The notes under the pieces are model-generated. The model was not told the DNA's origin, did no database searches, and saw nothing but the letters and a program-made list of their open reading frames with translations. Positions 1 through 8,557 of a stretch of 28,750 nt of DNA are shown one piece after another. Made by a program: the position numbers and the translations under genes. Numbering within the stretch: the first letter of the stretch is position 1; every line of letters begins with the position of its first letter. Source of the stretch: Alphaproteobacteria bacterium (lineage in GTDB: Bacteria; Pseudomonadota; Alphaproteobacteria; Paracaedibacterales; CAIULA01); contig JAIEMR010000152.1 of NCBI GenBank assembly GCA_019751935.1, forward strand, positions 1 through 28,750, in the 5' to 3' direction.

Positions 1-177
1 GCCTATGGTACAGCTGAGAACCATAAGGCACCTACACAGACAGATACATGGACCGTCATCAACGACAAGCTGTACTTTAACTACAACGGTAAAGTTAAGG
101 AGATGTGGTCGAAAGACCAGAAAGCCCTTATTGAAAAGGCTGATAAGAACTGGCCGGACCTAAAAGGTAAACAATAA
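1..177 (+). CDS. YHS domain-containing protein, C-terminal part
   Basis: The frame is open from the first base and ends in TAA, leaving 58 residues of a protein that starts outside the window. The segment with LYFNYNGKVKEMW followed by a lysine-rich tail and KADKNWP resembles the C-terminal end of the small secreted YHS-domain proteins common in Bacteroidota (about 150 residues in full). YHS domains are short modules often linked to metal or redox proteins; no activity can be assigned from this tail. It lies 7 bases before the next gene on the same strand and probably shares its transcript. The family call rests on the tail only, so it is moderately sure. Confidence 0.6.
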   Translation, partial: AYGTAENHKAPTQTDTWTVINDKLYFNYNGKVKEMWSKDQKALIEKADKNWPDLKGKQ

Positions 178-184
178 CCCGTAG

Positions 185-814
185 ATGCAAATGAAACACT
201 TAACGACAATACCAGGTCTAGTGCTTGGCTTGGTACTACTGTGCACGGGCCAGGCTATGGCCCAGGATACGACCAGAATTTCAATTACCACGGGCGTTGG
301 TTTGGTGAAGGCTCCCGGCAACCTGGGACAAATACTTAAACCAGCCGTTGCCTTTAACACCGGACTGGAACTGGGCTTTAAAAACAACTGGTTTGTACAG
401 GGCGAAATCAGCTTCAATACACTGGGGTATAACCAGAAATATAGGGACCAATCATCTGGCTATCTTTTCACCAATTCCACCAGTAGCCTTCTGCAAATAG
501 GCGCTATTGGGGGCAAGGATTTCTCGCTTGTTAAGAATAAGTGGCTGATCGGAACTTACCTTGGGACTGGCTTCCTTAATGTCGGACAACCCCGGCTAAC
601 CGTGGATGTAGCCAATGCCGTAGTAAGACAAGAGGTAATCAGGGATGCAAACATTTATGGCAAGGCCGGAGCGAGATTATCACTCCGTACCAAGTCACCT
701 TTCTTTGAAACCCTATATCTTGATGGATCTTATTTCCTTTCGCCACAAATTATCCAAAACCAGCGCCTAAATGGTTTTACCTTTTTTGTTGGATCAAAAT
801 TTTCTATTAAGTAA
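185..814 (+). CDS. Outer-membrane beta-barrel family protein
   Basis: A 209-residue protein with a clear signal peptide (basic start, hydrophobic stretch, cleavage likely after AMA near residue 26). The mature part alternates glycine, aromatic and polar residues in short strands (TTGVGLV, NTGLELGFKNNWFVQGEISF, LIGTYLGTGFLNVG) and ends FFVGSKFSI, typical of small outer-membrane barrels. No enzymatic motif is seen. A second ATG two codons in (191) is an equally good start. The gene follows the YHS gene by 7 bases and is separated from msrB by a strong hairpin, so it is probably the last gene of its transcript. The general class is fairly sure; the function is unknown. Confidence 0.65.
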   Translation: MQMKHLTTIPGLVLGLVLLCTGQAMAQDTTRISITTGVGLVKAPGNLGQILKPAVAFNTGLELGFKNNWFVQGEISFNTLGYNQKYRDQSSGYLFTNSTSSLLQIGAIGGKDFSLVKNKWLIGTYLGTGFLNVGQPRLTVDVANAVVRQEVIRDANIYGKAGARLSLRTKSPFFETLYLDGSYFLSPQIIQNQRLNGFTFFVGSKFSIK

Positions 815-830
815 CACTGTTTTAGAAGTT

Positions 831-865
831 ATACCCTTAGCAGCTCTTTTACCTGCTAAGGGTAT
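831..865 (+). terminator. Hairpin terminator after the barrel gene
   Basis: A perfect 13-bp stem (831-843 with 853-865, arm ATACCCTTAGCAG) closes a 9-base loop 17 bases after the stop codon of the barrel gene. It is followed by an AT-rich but not uniform T tract (ATTTAGTATTG). It probably ends the upstream transcript, meaning msrB has its own start or depends on read-through. Confidence 0.7.
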
Positions 866-899
866 ATTTAGTATTGAACTAAAACCCAAGCTTAAAATA

Positions 900-1466
900 A
901 TGGACATCAAAACTAAATTTAAACCGGTCAAAGTCATTTGCATGCTGTTAGTGGCACTTTGCCTGAGCAACTATGTGAAAGGGCAGGGAAAAAATTCGCC
1001 CGCATCGGCTAAAAACCCGTACTATTCCAGAACCGACCACACCAAACTTAAGGTAGGCAATGAGGTATGGAAAAAAATATTACCTACAGACTTGTATGCG
1101 GTTGCCCGTAAAGGTGCCACCGAACGTGCATTTACCGGTAAACTTTGGAACGCAGACCAGAAGGGCACCTATTATTGCGCTGTCTGTGGAAATCCATTGT
1201 TCAGGTCCAACGCAAAATTTGCCAGCACCTGCGGATGGCCAAGTTTCTTTGAGCCGATAAAAAAAGGAGGAACGATATATAAAGAGGATCATTCGCTGGG
1301 GATGGACAGAATTGAGGTACAATGCGGCAGGTGCGCTTCACATCTGGGCCATATCTTTGATGACGGCCCACCGCCCACGGGCAAGCGCTACTGCATGAAT
1401 TCGATAGTTCTAGATTTTGATCCAGATGACCTTGTTGGCCTATCCTCCGGCAAGACCAAACATTAA
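900..1466 (+). CDS. msrB: Peptide-methionine (R)-S-oxide reductase, secreted
   Basis: MsrB reduces the R epimer of methionine sulfoxide in proteins. The frame is open further upstream, but the ATG at 900 gives a 188-residue protein with a signal-like N terminus (KVICMLLVALCLSNYVKG), so this start is chosen. The MsrB core runs from about residue 50: two zinc-binding CxxC pairs (C93/C96 and C142/C145), the CGWPSF motif with a possible resolving cysteine (C111), and the catalytic cysteine C165 in RYCMNS. It is a lone MsrB domain without MsrA. The export signal puts it in the periplasm, where it would need an electron donor such as the thioredoxin-like proteins encoded further along. The family is sure; export is likely. 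Confidence 0.93.
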   Translation: MDIKTKFKPVKVICMLLVALCLSNYVKGQGKNSPASAKNPYYSRTDHTKLKVGNEVWKKILPTDLYAVARKGATERAFTGKLWNADQKGTYYCAVCGNPLFRSNAKFASTCGWPSFFEPIKKGGTIYKEDHSLGMDRIEVQCGRCASHLGHIFDDGPPPTGKRYCMNSIVLDFDPDDLVGLSSGKTKH

Positions 1467-1528
1467 AGCTGATAATCCCAATCGTTAAGCATTGAAAAGT
1501 CCACACCCACTAGAATAAAAACAAGTTG

Positions 1529-2332
1529 ATGTTAAAAAGAATCGTTTTGCTGGCAATTCCATCTTTTATCATGTTAAACGCATTTATTATCAAGCCCAAG
1601 CAACCACAGCAAGAGTTACCAAGCTCACTTCATACCGCAAAGTCAGAGGTCAAGGGGTTTGCCCTGATCGAGCTCTTCACTTCTGAAGGTTGCTCGAGCT
1701 GTCCCCCAGCTGATGCCCTGATTGAAAAGATCAATAAAGAACTTCAGGGCAAGCCTGTTTATATATTGGCCTACCATGTGGATTACTGGGACAAATTGGG
1801 ATGGAAAGATGTTTTCAGCAGCCCGGTATATACTGCTAGACAGGCACATTATGCGACATGGCTGGATCTTCCAACTATCTATACCCCCCAGGTGGTAGTT
1901 AATGGCACCAGGGAATTTGTTGGCTCTGACGAGCGGTTACTTCGCGGCACAATAGCTGAAGCATTTTTTAAAACGCCAAAAAACAATATACAGTTGATTG
2001 GCAGGAAAATCAACCTGGGCCGAATAGCTATCGACTATAAGATAAAGGGGCCTTTGGCTGGCCTAAACTTGGTGATTGCCCTTGTCCAGCCCGCTGGCAC
2101 CAGCAGTATCCTGAAGGGCGAGAACAGGGGAAGAACATTATCGCACATACAGGTTGTGAGACAGGTCCAGACCATCCAGTTAAACGGAAAACAGGATGGC
2201 AATAACCTGATAGCTTATAATAACAGTTTGATTGCATATCCCCAGGTGGTTGCATTTCTTCAGGACGCAAAAACCGGCGAAGTCACTGCGGCATCAAAAA
2301 TTGACTGGGCTGATCTGGATCAACCGCACTAA
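1529..2332 (+). CDS. DUF1223 family thioredoxin-like secreted protein
   Basis: A 267-residue protein starting at the ATG at 1529 (a TTG lies directly before it in frame). A hydrophobic N terminus suggests export. The region from about residue 43 has the DUF1223 signature ALIELFTSEGCSSCPPAD, with a CxxC-type pair C55/C58, then YHVDYWDKLGW and TPQVVVNG, all typical of this thioredoxin-fold family of unknown function. It follows msrB by 62 bases on the same strand, so joint expression is plausible. The neighbourhood (MsrB, sigma/anti-sigma, thioredoxins) hints at thiol or oxidant stress, but no substrate can be named. Confidence 0.9.
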   Translation: MLKRIVLLAIPSFIMLNAFIIKPKQPQQELPSSLHTAKSEVKGFALIELFTSEGCSSCPPADALIEKINKELQGKPVYILAYHVDYWDKLGWKDVFSSPVYTARQAHYATWLDLPTIYTPQVVVNGTREFVGSDERLLRGTIAEAFFKTPKNNIQLIGRKINLGRIAIDYKIKGPLAGLNLVIALVQPAGTSSILKGENRGRTLSHIQVVRQVQTIQLNGKQDGNNLIAYNNSLIAYPQVVAFLQDAKTGEVTAASKIDWADLDQPH

Positions 2333-2441
2333 GCCGTTGGGTTTAAGGAGCAGAAATACCTGTAACTGACATTTAAGTTTTATGCAAGTACAACTATGCT
2401 TAATCTTTGAAAGAGACTGTTTAAGCGAGCAAAAATAAAGA

Positions 2442-2717
2442 TTACCTATGGTCAAGTTCTGAATTGATGCGTTCCTGAAGCTTTGCCTTAAAGTTATCAT
2501 CTAATTTTGAATGCTGATACCGGGCGGAAGAGAACATTTCCCTGACCATCTTATTGATGATCAAACTCTGTTTTTCAAAAGTCCTACATATGGAGCATCC
2601 CGCAAGGTGGATCCGCAGTTCTACTTTCTCCCTCACCGATATGGCACTAAGTTGTTTCTTCTCAATCAGAAAAGTAGCTTTCTTACAGTTGTAAGCAATT
2701 TTCTTTATCTCGTTCAT
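2442..2717 (-). CDS. Small zinc-finger anti-sigma factor
   Basis: A 91-residue protein with an N-terminal cysteine segment (NCKKATFLIEKK) and the HxxxCxxC element (HLAGCSIC, about residues 37-44) typical of zinc-binding anti-sigma domains. It has no transmembrane segment, so it is a soluble anti-sigma, often redox- or metal-responsive. It starts 10 bases after the sigma-factor frame ends, the usual arrangement for such pairs. Its likely partner is the adjacent ECF sigma factor, which appears frameshifted; if that gene is dead, this one would be an orphan. Confidence 0.8.
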   Translation of the reverse strand: MNEIKKIAYNCKKATFLIEKKQLSAISVREKVELRIHLAGCSICRTFEKQSLIINKMVREMFSSARYQHSKLDDNFKAKLQERINSELDHR

Positions 2718-2727
2718 TTTTTTAGTA

Positions 2728-3326
2728 TTAAATCCAGTTCTTCTGCAAACAGGCCCTCATGTTAACCTTTGCACGGTGGATAATCACCCAAAAGTTCGAG
2801 GATGTTATCTTTAGCTCCCGGCAAATAACCTGGGCCGTTTCATCATCCATATGCTTCATTGTAAATACCGAGAGCCACAGACCGGGAAGTTTTTGCATGC
2901 ACATCTGCAAAATGACATTAAATTCCTTTTTTTCCAATACATCTTCATTTTCGATACCGAACTCCTTGGGCCGGTAATTCTCGTTCCAATGGCCATCTTC
3001 GGAATTAAAAAAACCTTCCTGGCAAACTGGTCAAGATGTTCATCCCTTCTTTTGAACATGCCAGAAGATTTTTTTCGGTAGACATCAATGATCTTGTTCT
3101 TCAGTATCGAGGTAAGCCAGGTGCTTTCTGAACTCCTTCCCTCAAATTTATCAGCTCTTTCCAGTCCGGCCAAAAAAGTTTCCTGGACCAGATCTCTCGC
3201 CAGTTCCTCATCATTGATGCGGGCTTTAGCATAGTTATAAAGGTAATCTGCATATTTAACCACCCAATAATGGGGATCACAGGGATGGATTTTGACGGCC
3301 TGCATATCTTTATTATTGGCGTCCAT
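2728..3326 (-). pseudogene. ECF sigma-70 factor split by a one-base frameshift
   Basis: The first half (from the ATG at 3326) is a clear sigma-70 region 2: YADYLYNYAKARINDEELARDL, then ETFLAGLERADKFEGRSSESTW and DVYRKK. After about residue 105 the frame turns to nonsense, while another frame gives NSEDGHWNENYRPKE and a good region 4 (LPGLWLSVFTMKHMDDETAQ, FWVIIHRAKVNM) ending at 2728. The switch falls at a run of seven T on the coding strand (A at 3007-3013). Adding one base restores a 199-residue protein, the usual size for this family. It may be a true mutation, a phase-variable tract or a sequencing error. A TTG at 3338 could add four residues to the start. Confidence 0.85.
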
Positions 3327-3518
3327 TCGTGATTTCAAATAATATATTGTTTATCATGACACTTCATATTTAGGCAATTAAGCATTTAGTCGGATTTCAC
3401 TTCAAATCCTTACAGCATATCTGCAATTTTATTACATGACTTATTTTCGGATTAAAATCGGTCCATGGTACATCCATCGTTCCTAAAAGCCACATTTTTC
3501 ACGGTCACCAATTCGACC

Positions 3519-4400
3519 TTAGGCCATTGCCCTTCCAAATCCGACGGTATCCCTGTAGACTTGTGGAGAAATATCGACATTGTTCTTAAAGAACCTACTA
3601 AAATAATATTCGTCGTCATAGCCTAATTCATAGGCAATTTCTTTTACGGCTTTATTGGTCAAATACAGTTCTCGCTTGGCCTCTATGATAATACGTTCTG
3701 AGATCAGGTTCGTAATTGTTTTATTGAAATGGGCCTTGGTGATTTTTGCCAACGCTTTTGTCGAAATATTCAACAAGCCGGCGTAATCACTTGCCGAATG
3801 TTTGGTCTTGAAATGGGTTTCGATATAATTTTTAAGGTTCTGCAGAATAAAAGGTTCCTCGGTCTGGCCAAGATGAATCTGGTTTTCAGGACGTTGTTCG
3901 GCTTTTAGGCGGGAAGCAGTGATCAAGAATATCTTCAGATAGGAAATCAATAATTCGTTTTGTGCCAATGCTGCATTTTGCATTTCAGTTTTCATCTGCG
4001 CTACCAGCATGTTAAAGGTGCCGCTTGCTTTTTCATCCACAGCGACAAAGGGCGGACCGAAAATATTGTTGAAAAGTACGCCGTTGCAGGCCACTTCCTG
4101 CTGATGTTTATGGATACAAAAAAAATCCGGGTGGAAATTTACAACGATGCCGTTGATCTCACCATTGGACTGGAACATAAAGGGCTGGTATGGCGAAAAC
4201 GCGAATAATGTATTTTCCGAAAAACCATATTCAGAAAAATCAGCTTTCACACTGCCGCTCCCTTTTATAACCCAAATTATTGAGTAATAGTTCAGCCGTT
4301 GAACATGGTCAAACTGATTGTTATCGTTAAACGAAAAAACTTTAAAGGCTAGATTTCCTGTTTGCGGATTTATGAAGGTAAAGGTATCGGTATTCATCAT
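3519..4400 (-). CDS. AraC family transcriptional regulator
   Basis: A 293-residue protein. The N-terminal part (to about 160) has the features of a cupin-like effector domain (NYYSIIWVIKGSGSVKADF, FSPYQPFMFQ). The C-terminal 100 residues carry the two AraC helix-turn-helix units: SASDYAGLLNISTKALAKIT and KAVKEIAYELGYDDEYYFSR followed by FFKNNVDISPQVYR. It is the last gene of a three-gene run (AhpD-like, DUF1348, AraC), starting 12 bases after the DUF1348 stop, so it may control its own operon. The effector is unknown. Confidence 0.93.
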   Translation of the reverse strand: MMNTDTFTFINPQTGNLAFKVFSFNDNNQFDHVQRLNYYSIIWVIKGSGSVKADFSEYGFSENTLFAFSPYQPFMFQSNGEINGIVVNFHPDFFCIHKHQQEVACNGVLFNNIFGPPFVAVDEKASGTFNMLVAQMKTEMQNAALAQNELLISYLKIFLITASRLKAEQRPENQIHLGQTEEPFILQNLKNYIETHFKTKHSASDYAGLLNISTKALAKITKAHFNKTITNLISERIIIEAKRELYLTNKAVKEIAYELGYDDEYYFSRFFKNNVDISPQVYRDTVGFGRAMA

Positions 4401-4412
4401 TGCGGTTTGGTT

Positions 4413-4835
4413 TTATATAAATTTCCTGTCCTTTGGATCAATGGCCAGATCGTTGATACTTGCATATCTTTTTTGCATCAAACCGTTTCCATCAAACTCC
4501 CAATTTTCATTTCCATAGGCACGAAACCATTGTCCGCTATTGTCTTGGTATTCATATTCAAAACGAACAGCCATCCTATTTTCACGAAAACCCCAAAGTT
4601 CTTTTTTAAGCTTATAATTTAATTCCTTTTGCCATTTCTGTTTTAGAAATGCAACCACTTCTTCACGACCATTTATAAATTCTGTTCTGTTGCGCCATTG
4701 CGTATCTATGGTATAGGCAGAAGCAATTCGTTCAGGGTCCTGACTGTTCCATGCGTCTTCTGCCAACTGCACTTTTTGCAGGGCCGTTTCCATCGTAAAG
4801 GGTGGAAGTGGTAATTTTTGTGCTATATTTCCCAT
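4413..4835 (-). CDS. SnoaL-like (NTF2 fold) DUF1348 protein
   Basis: A 140-residue protein from the ATG at 4835; an in-frame TTG at 4865 would add ten residues but is less convincing. It has the DUF1348 pattern: PPFTMETALQKVQLAEDAWN, then WRNRTEFINGREEVVAFL, KKELWGFRENRMAVRFEYEY and WFRAYGNENWEF. These are cone-shaped NTF2-like proteins without a known reaction. It sits between the AhpD-like gene and the AraC regulator with short gaps, so it is probably co-transcribed. The family is sure; the function is unknown. Confidence 0.88.
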   Translation of the reverse strand: MGNIAQKLPLPPFTMETALQKVQLAEDAWNSQDPERIASAYTIDTQWRNRTEFINGREEVVAFLKQKWQKELNYKLKKELWGFRENRMAVRFEYEYQDNSGQWFRAYGNENWEFDGNGLMQKRYASINDLAIDPKDRKFI

Positions 4836-4893
4836 GGTATTGTTGATCTTAACTATGCGATCCAACTTTAATGCTGGATCGCTAATGTATTGA

Positions 4894-5424
4894 TTAAATT
4901 GCTGGTGCCAATGGGAAGTCCACAGGAACCTTGATAAGGTTATGCAGATAATTCATGGCTGTTTTGTCGCTTACCTGAAGTATTAGATCTACCAGGTTTT
5001 CTTTGGTATAACCTGCTGCAAAAAAAGCATCTACATTTTCTTCGCCTGCATTACCCCTATTTTTTGTAATATCCGCAGCCAATGCAACCAAGGTGTTCAG
5101 TTTGTTGTCGGATGATTTTCCGTGCCTGATGTCGGTCAATTGTTCATCTGTGAAGCCATTCATTTTACCCAAGACCAAGTGGGCACTTTGGCAATAAATG
5201 CAGCCATTTACCTGACTTACGATTAAATTCACTGCTTCCTTTTCTTTGTTTGAAAGCGATGTTTTTGCATTTTGATAGGCTAAAAATTTTTCCAGACCAT
5301 TTTTTGAATAAGCAATGGCTGCATACAAATTAGGAACAAAACCTAATGCCTTATTTAAATTATCAAAAATAGCTTGGTTAACAGGTGCTACTTCTTCCCT
5401 AGTTGGAACTTCGAATGTTGTCAT
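4894..5424 (-). CDS. AhpD-like carboxymuconolactone decarboxylase family protein
   Basis: A 176-residue all-helical protein with the AhpD signature C75-x-x-C78-x-x-x-H82 (NGCIYCQSAH). In AhpD and related peroxidase proteins this triad gives thiol-dependent alkylhydroperoxidase activity. The pattern AVNLIVSQVNGCIYCQ matches the peroxidase-related branch rather than true gamma-carboxymuconolactone decarboxylases. It is the first gene of a run with DUF1348 and an AraC regulator, suggesting an inducible response to an organic oxidant or electrophile (inference). Confidence 0.88.
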   Translation of the reverse strand: MTTFEVPTREEVAPVNQAIFDNLNKALGFVPNLYAAIAYSKNGLEKFLAYQNAKTSLSNKEKEAVNLIVSQVNGCIYCQSAHLVLGKMNGFTDEQLTDIRHGKSSDNKLNTLVALAADITKNRGNAGEENVDAFFAAGYTKENLVDLILQVSDKTAMNYLHNLIKVPVDFPLAPAI

Positions 5425-5620
5425 GTCCTTTATTTTTCAAGTTTTTGTCATTATTGACATTACAAAGGTGCATCTACTGCGTTGCTCATGAAATGGATAG
5501 ATAACGCAGATAGATGGACGATTTTCCCTGAGATGTTTAACAAGCTCGAATCCATCAGCTAACTGTTGTAAGCATAAACTTAGCATAATCGAAAACCTCA
5601 TTTACCCACAAATAAGTTAG

Positions 5621-6262
5621 CTAAGAAAATTTTATTTGCCTGTTGATCAATTTATATGCGATCACAAGCCCAGTGACCAATAACGTAATCCCCAATACCC
5701 AGTTAATCACAGTATGCCCAGCTGTAAACAGTTCCATGAAAAACTTTCCCGCAAACCCATAGATCAAAAAAGAAAAAGCTGTCCCCATGCCAATTCCCAG
5801 GATATAGACATTATATGCTGCAGCTTTATTTTTAAGCAGATCCCTTCTTTTTAATACCGCCGTCCAGCCCAACCAAAAAGGAAGGTGCAAGGGATTGATC
5901 AAACTAAGGAACAGGCCTGATAGGAAAGGGTTCATGCCGACAAAAGGAACCACATCCTGAAAAGTTTTCATGTGCAATGCGGCTTCCAGGGTTTTATAGG
6001 ATAATACCAGAATACCTAGGCACATCATAAAGCTCAAAATACGAAACAGTTTTTGTAAACCTTCTAGCCTGCCGATCATTTCGACAGCTAATCGCACCAA
6101 AACAACTTCAACAAGTATGGCTCCAAGGGCAAACCACAATGCTCCGAAAGGATCATAATTGAGAACATAGTTCGCAACGCTCGTGTTTAAGGTGCCTATC
6201 GGAATTGCACCTACGAAACTGATGCCAAAAGCAGTGGTAAATAACCTGACATGTTTTAACAT
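5621..6262 (-). CDS. LysE-type amino-acid exporter
   Basis: A 213-residue membrane protein with about six hydrophobic helices and the LysE/RhtB-type start GAIPIGTLNTSVANYVLNYD, where the Pro-x-Gly motif early in helix 1 is typical. Such proteins export amino acids or small amino-acid derivatives from the cytosol. It begins 3 bases after the stop of the NRDE/ATP-grasp fusion, so translation of the two is probably coupled. A natural guess is that it exports, or relieves the cell of, a product or intermediate of the enzymes upstream; the substrate cannot be read from sequence. Confidence 0.85.
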   Translation of the reverse strand: MLKHVRLFTTAFGISFVGAIPIGTLNTSVANYVLNYDPFGALWFALGAILVEVVLVRLAVEMIGRLEGLQKLFRILSFMMCLGILVLSYKTLEAALHMKTFQDVVPFVGMNPFLSGLFLSLINPLHLPFWLGWTAVLKRRDLLKNKAAAYNVYILGIGMGTAFSFLIYGFAGKFFMELFTAGHTVINWVLGITLLVTGLVIAYKLINRQIKFS

Positions 6263-6265
6263 ACC

Positions 6266-8053
6266 TTAAGCAACTAATTTGAAGTAGGCTGTATTGTCCC
6301 TAAGCATTTTCATACCCTGTTTGTAGCTCATGTAGTGTATACCCTTTAATTGCTTGTTAAGTTTGCTAATGCCGTAAAGAAGCTTCCAATGCCTTATGAT
6401 CTCTTTCCACGCAAAAAATATGGAATGTTTGGGATCGTAGATATGTGTGGGTTCGCTGCCGGCTCCGTTAAGTTCTATGATGGAGAAGTTTTTTCCATTG
6501 CTCAGGTCTTCCCAGTTATCGTACATGATATCCAGGCGGCCAAAATAAAATTCAGGAATTTCCTGGCAGATGGCATCAATTGATGCCGTAAGTTTATCGG
6601 TGATGAGGTAACTAAGGTCAATAAATTTTGCACCCCTACTATGGTTACCATATGGTACAAGTAAATGTTCCTTTCCATTCTCCAATACCCGGTCAAGCAA
6701 TGCTGTATATGTTTTTCTCAGAACCGGTAACTGTAAAAGATATCTGGGTTCGGCCAGTAACAGATCCTGGACAGTTGACTGGCCATCGCCAATAACTGTA
6801 AGAAATTCTTTGCCAACAATTCCAGAAATATGGCCTTTGTTCTCATTTGGAAAGCGGTAGTAAAAAATGCCCACTTCCTTTTTATAGTCCACACGCTCCT
6901 GTATCAAAAAATCGACTTTTATCTGTTGGATATAATCCGATAGCTCAGCCTGGTGGTGGATCAGTTTTACCTGGACACCCCTGGCACCGATATCGGGTTT
7001 TGCGATTACCGGAAAGTTCAGCTTTGCCCCAGAAAGAGACCCACTCACCAGTTTCGCATCTACACCAGTTTTAAGGCGCAATGTTTTGGGATAATATTTT
7101 TGAGGGATCAGGTCATATATTTCAGTTTTACTTTCCAGCGTAAAGCCACCATTTTTGATCAATGGATTGGATGCGCTAAAGAAGAAAAGCGATCTTGACT
7201 TGAGGCTCAGCCAAAACCAATAGAACATGATTGGCAAATAGATCACATTCATTGGCCAATATTCCCAGTTCAAAAGCCTAATGATAAAGCTCCTGAACCC
7301 CATCCACCTTAATTCAGAACTTTTATCAGCATTTACATTCGGTGCCTCTATTTCAATTTCTTGGGCATATTGAGTATCAGTTTCAAGATCAATGTATTTC
7401 ATTCTAAACTGATTTTTAGTAACCTCAATTTGGGTGATGCTTACCGTTTTCAGTCTATCTTCCCGATTAATAACCAGCCCATTTGTCAGATCCGGTTCGC
7501 CTCCAGACCTGTGAAAGTCAACGATTTCATTTGCATTTCTTTTCAAGGCCCGGCAAGACCAGTCACTGAACCACTGGCTTCTTTTTTCGCTCGCCCCGCT
7601 ATCATAGAGTGTAACCGACGACCAGATGTAGGACTTTTGGGGATCTAACAAGGTGATGTGCTTTTTAACGCCGTCCCATCTGCATTCATGAAGTTTTCCA
7701 TTTGTAAAAAGTATGAGGGTAAACGGTTCTATGTTATCCAAGTCTGCGAGTTTGAAAGATTGGTCTGGAAATTCTGTATTCATGAGATCGACCAATATCA
7801 GCCCCCTGCTCTTGCGGTATGCCTTTCCTGTCTCGTGCTTGGTAAAGGCGCCGTTGAGCAAGACCCCAAAATCAGCCGTGCCCTTGCCGATTATCCAGCT
7901 TCCCTGCTTTTCGCCATCTTTTGGGTAGAGCAGCGAATAACCACCATTTTCATATACCTGTGGCGGTATTGCCGACTTTCTGTTTACGCTTTCGTCTCTA
8001 TTGGAGGTCAAACAAAAGCCTTCTTCAGTCGGAACGTAAGTTACTGTGCACAT
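6266..8053 (-). CDS. NRDE/TANGO2 domain fused to ATP-grasp ligase
   Basis: A 595-residue fusion. Residues 1 to about 235 are a NRDE (TANGO2-type) domain: MCTVTY with Cys2 in the place expected for an Ntn-hydrolase-like nucleophile, NRDE at 18-21, GTADFGVLLNG and the GLVINREDRLKTVS end. Around 263-284 is an aromatic-rich hydrophobic segment (WPMNVIYLPIMFYWFWLSL) that could sit in or on the membrane. Residues 300-595 form an ATP-grasp: PVIAKPDIGARG (K352), GDGQSTVQDLL, GRLDIM (D508) and IELNGAG (E527, N529), as in carboxylate-amine ligases. Hydrolase plus ligase in one chain recalls glutathionylspermidine synthetase/amidase. Its first 13 bases overlap the end of dinB. The reaction is unknown. 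Confidence 0.88.
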   Translation of the reverse strand: MCTVTYVPTEEGFCLTSNRDESVNRKSAIPPQVYENGGYSLLYPKDGEKQGSWIIGKGTADFGVLLNGAFTKHETGKAYRKSRGLILVDLMNTEFPDQSFKLADLDNIEPFTLILFTNGKLHECRWDGVKKHITLLDPQKSYIWSSVTLYDSGASEKRSQWFSDWSCRALKRNANEIVDFHRSGGEPDLTNGLVINREDRLKTVSITQIEVTKNQFRMKYIDLETDTQYAQEIEIEAPNVNADKSSELRWMGFRSFIIRLLNWEYWPMNVIYLPIMFYWFWLSLKSRSLFFFSASNPLIKNGGFTLESKTEIYDLIPQKYYPKTLRLKTGVDAKLVSGSLSGAKLNFPVIAKPDIGARGVQVKLIHHQAELSDYIQQIKVDFLIQERVDYKKEVGIFYYRFPNENKGHISGIVGKEFLTVIGDGQSTVQDLLLAEPRYLLQLPVLRKTYTALLDRVLENGKEHLLVPYGNHSRGAKFIDLSYLITDKLTASIDAICQEIPEFYFGRLDIMYDNWEDLSNGKNFSIIELNGAGSEPTHIYDPKHSIFFAWKEIIRHWKLLYGISKLNKQLKGIHYMSYKQGMKMLRDNTAYFKLVA

Positions 8054-8541
8054 ACATTTCTATAATTGAGGGTTGAGGTCGCTATTCCGAATTCGGCGGG
8101 CAATTCTATTTTTGCAATGGCATTTACACCTATCCTGATAATGGCCATGTGGTGAACGGTATGTTCCAGGTTATAGACCAGTTCACGGAAATAATTTGTA
8201 GCAACAATTGCCGTGCTTTTTTCTCCAACACCATACTCTACGCAGATTTTCAGGTCCTTGTTTATTTTAACCAGCCGTGAACGGATCTGGATAATCGTGC
8301 CTATGGCATAATCCCGGTCTGATTCGATCTTATGGTTGCGCATCCGCTTGTCATAATCAACTGTTCCGTTCTCATATCCATTTTCAAGTTCAATGAAGAA
8401 TTCGAGCGTATGGCGAATGTGCTGGCCAATGCTAGAATCGGAAAGCACGGCTATATTTTTGACATATTGTTCATTTGTAATTCGCTCCAGGAGGTATTGT
8501 AACTGCTCAAGTAAACTGAATATGGGCTCTTTAAGTTGCAT
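8041..8541 (-). CDS. DinB family protein
   Basis: A 166-residue four-helix protein from the ATG at 8541 (the frame is open further upstream, but that part overlaps doxX and is not DinB-like). Histidines in IGQHIRHTLEFF and in LEHTVHHMAIIR match the metal-binding histidines of the DinB/YfiT fold. Known enzymes of this fold use nickel, zinc or iron with a small thiol (bacillithiol, mycothiol, glutathione) for transferase or isomerase reactions. It overlaps the start of the NRDE/ATP-grasp gene and follows doxX by 16 bases, so it belongs to the same operon. Confidence 0.85.
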   Translation of the reverse strand: MQLKEPIFSLLEQLQYLLERITNEQYVKNIAVLSDSSIGQHIRHTLEFFIELENGYENGTVDYDKRMRNHKIESDRDYAIGTIIQIRSRLVKINKDLKICVEYGVGEKSTAIVATNYFRELVYNLEHTVHHMAIIRIGVNAIAKIELPAEFGIATSTLNYRNVCAQ

Positions 8542-8557
8542 GGTATTTCGATCTGAA

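Noticed and set aside
767..783. Extended MsrB start at 771 overlapping the barrel gene
   Set aside because: The upstream frame crosses a strong terminator hairpin, while the ATG at 900 directly gives a signal peptide.
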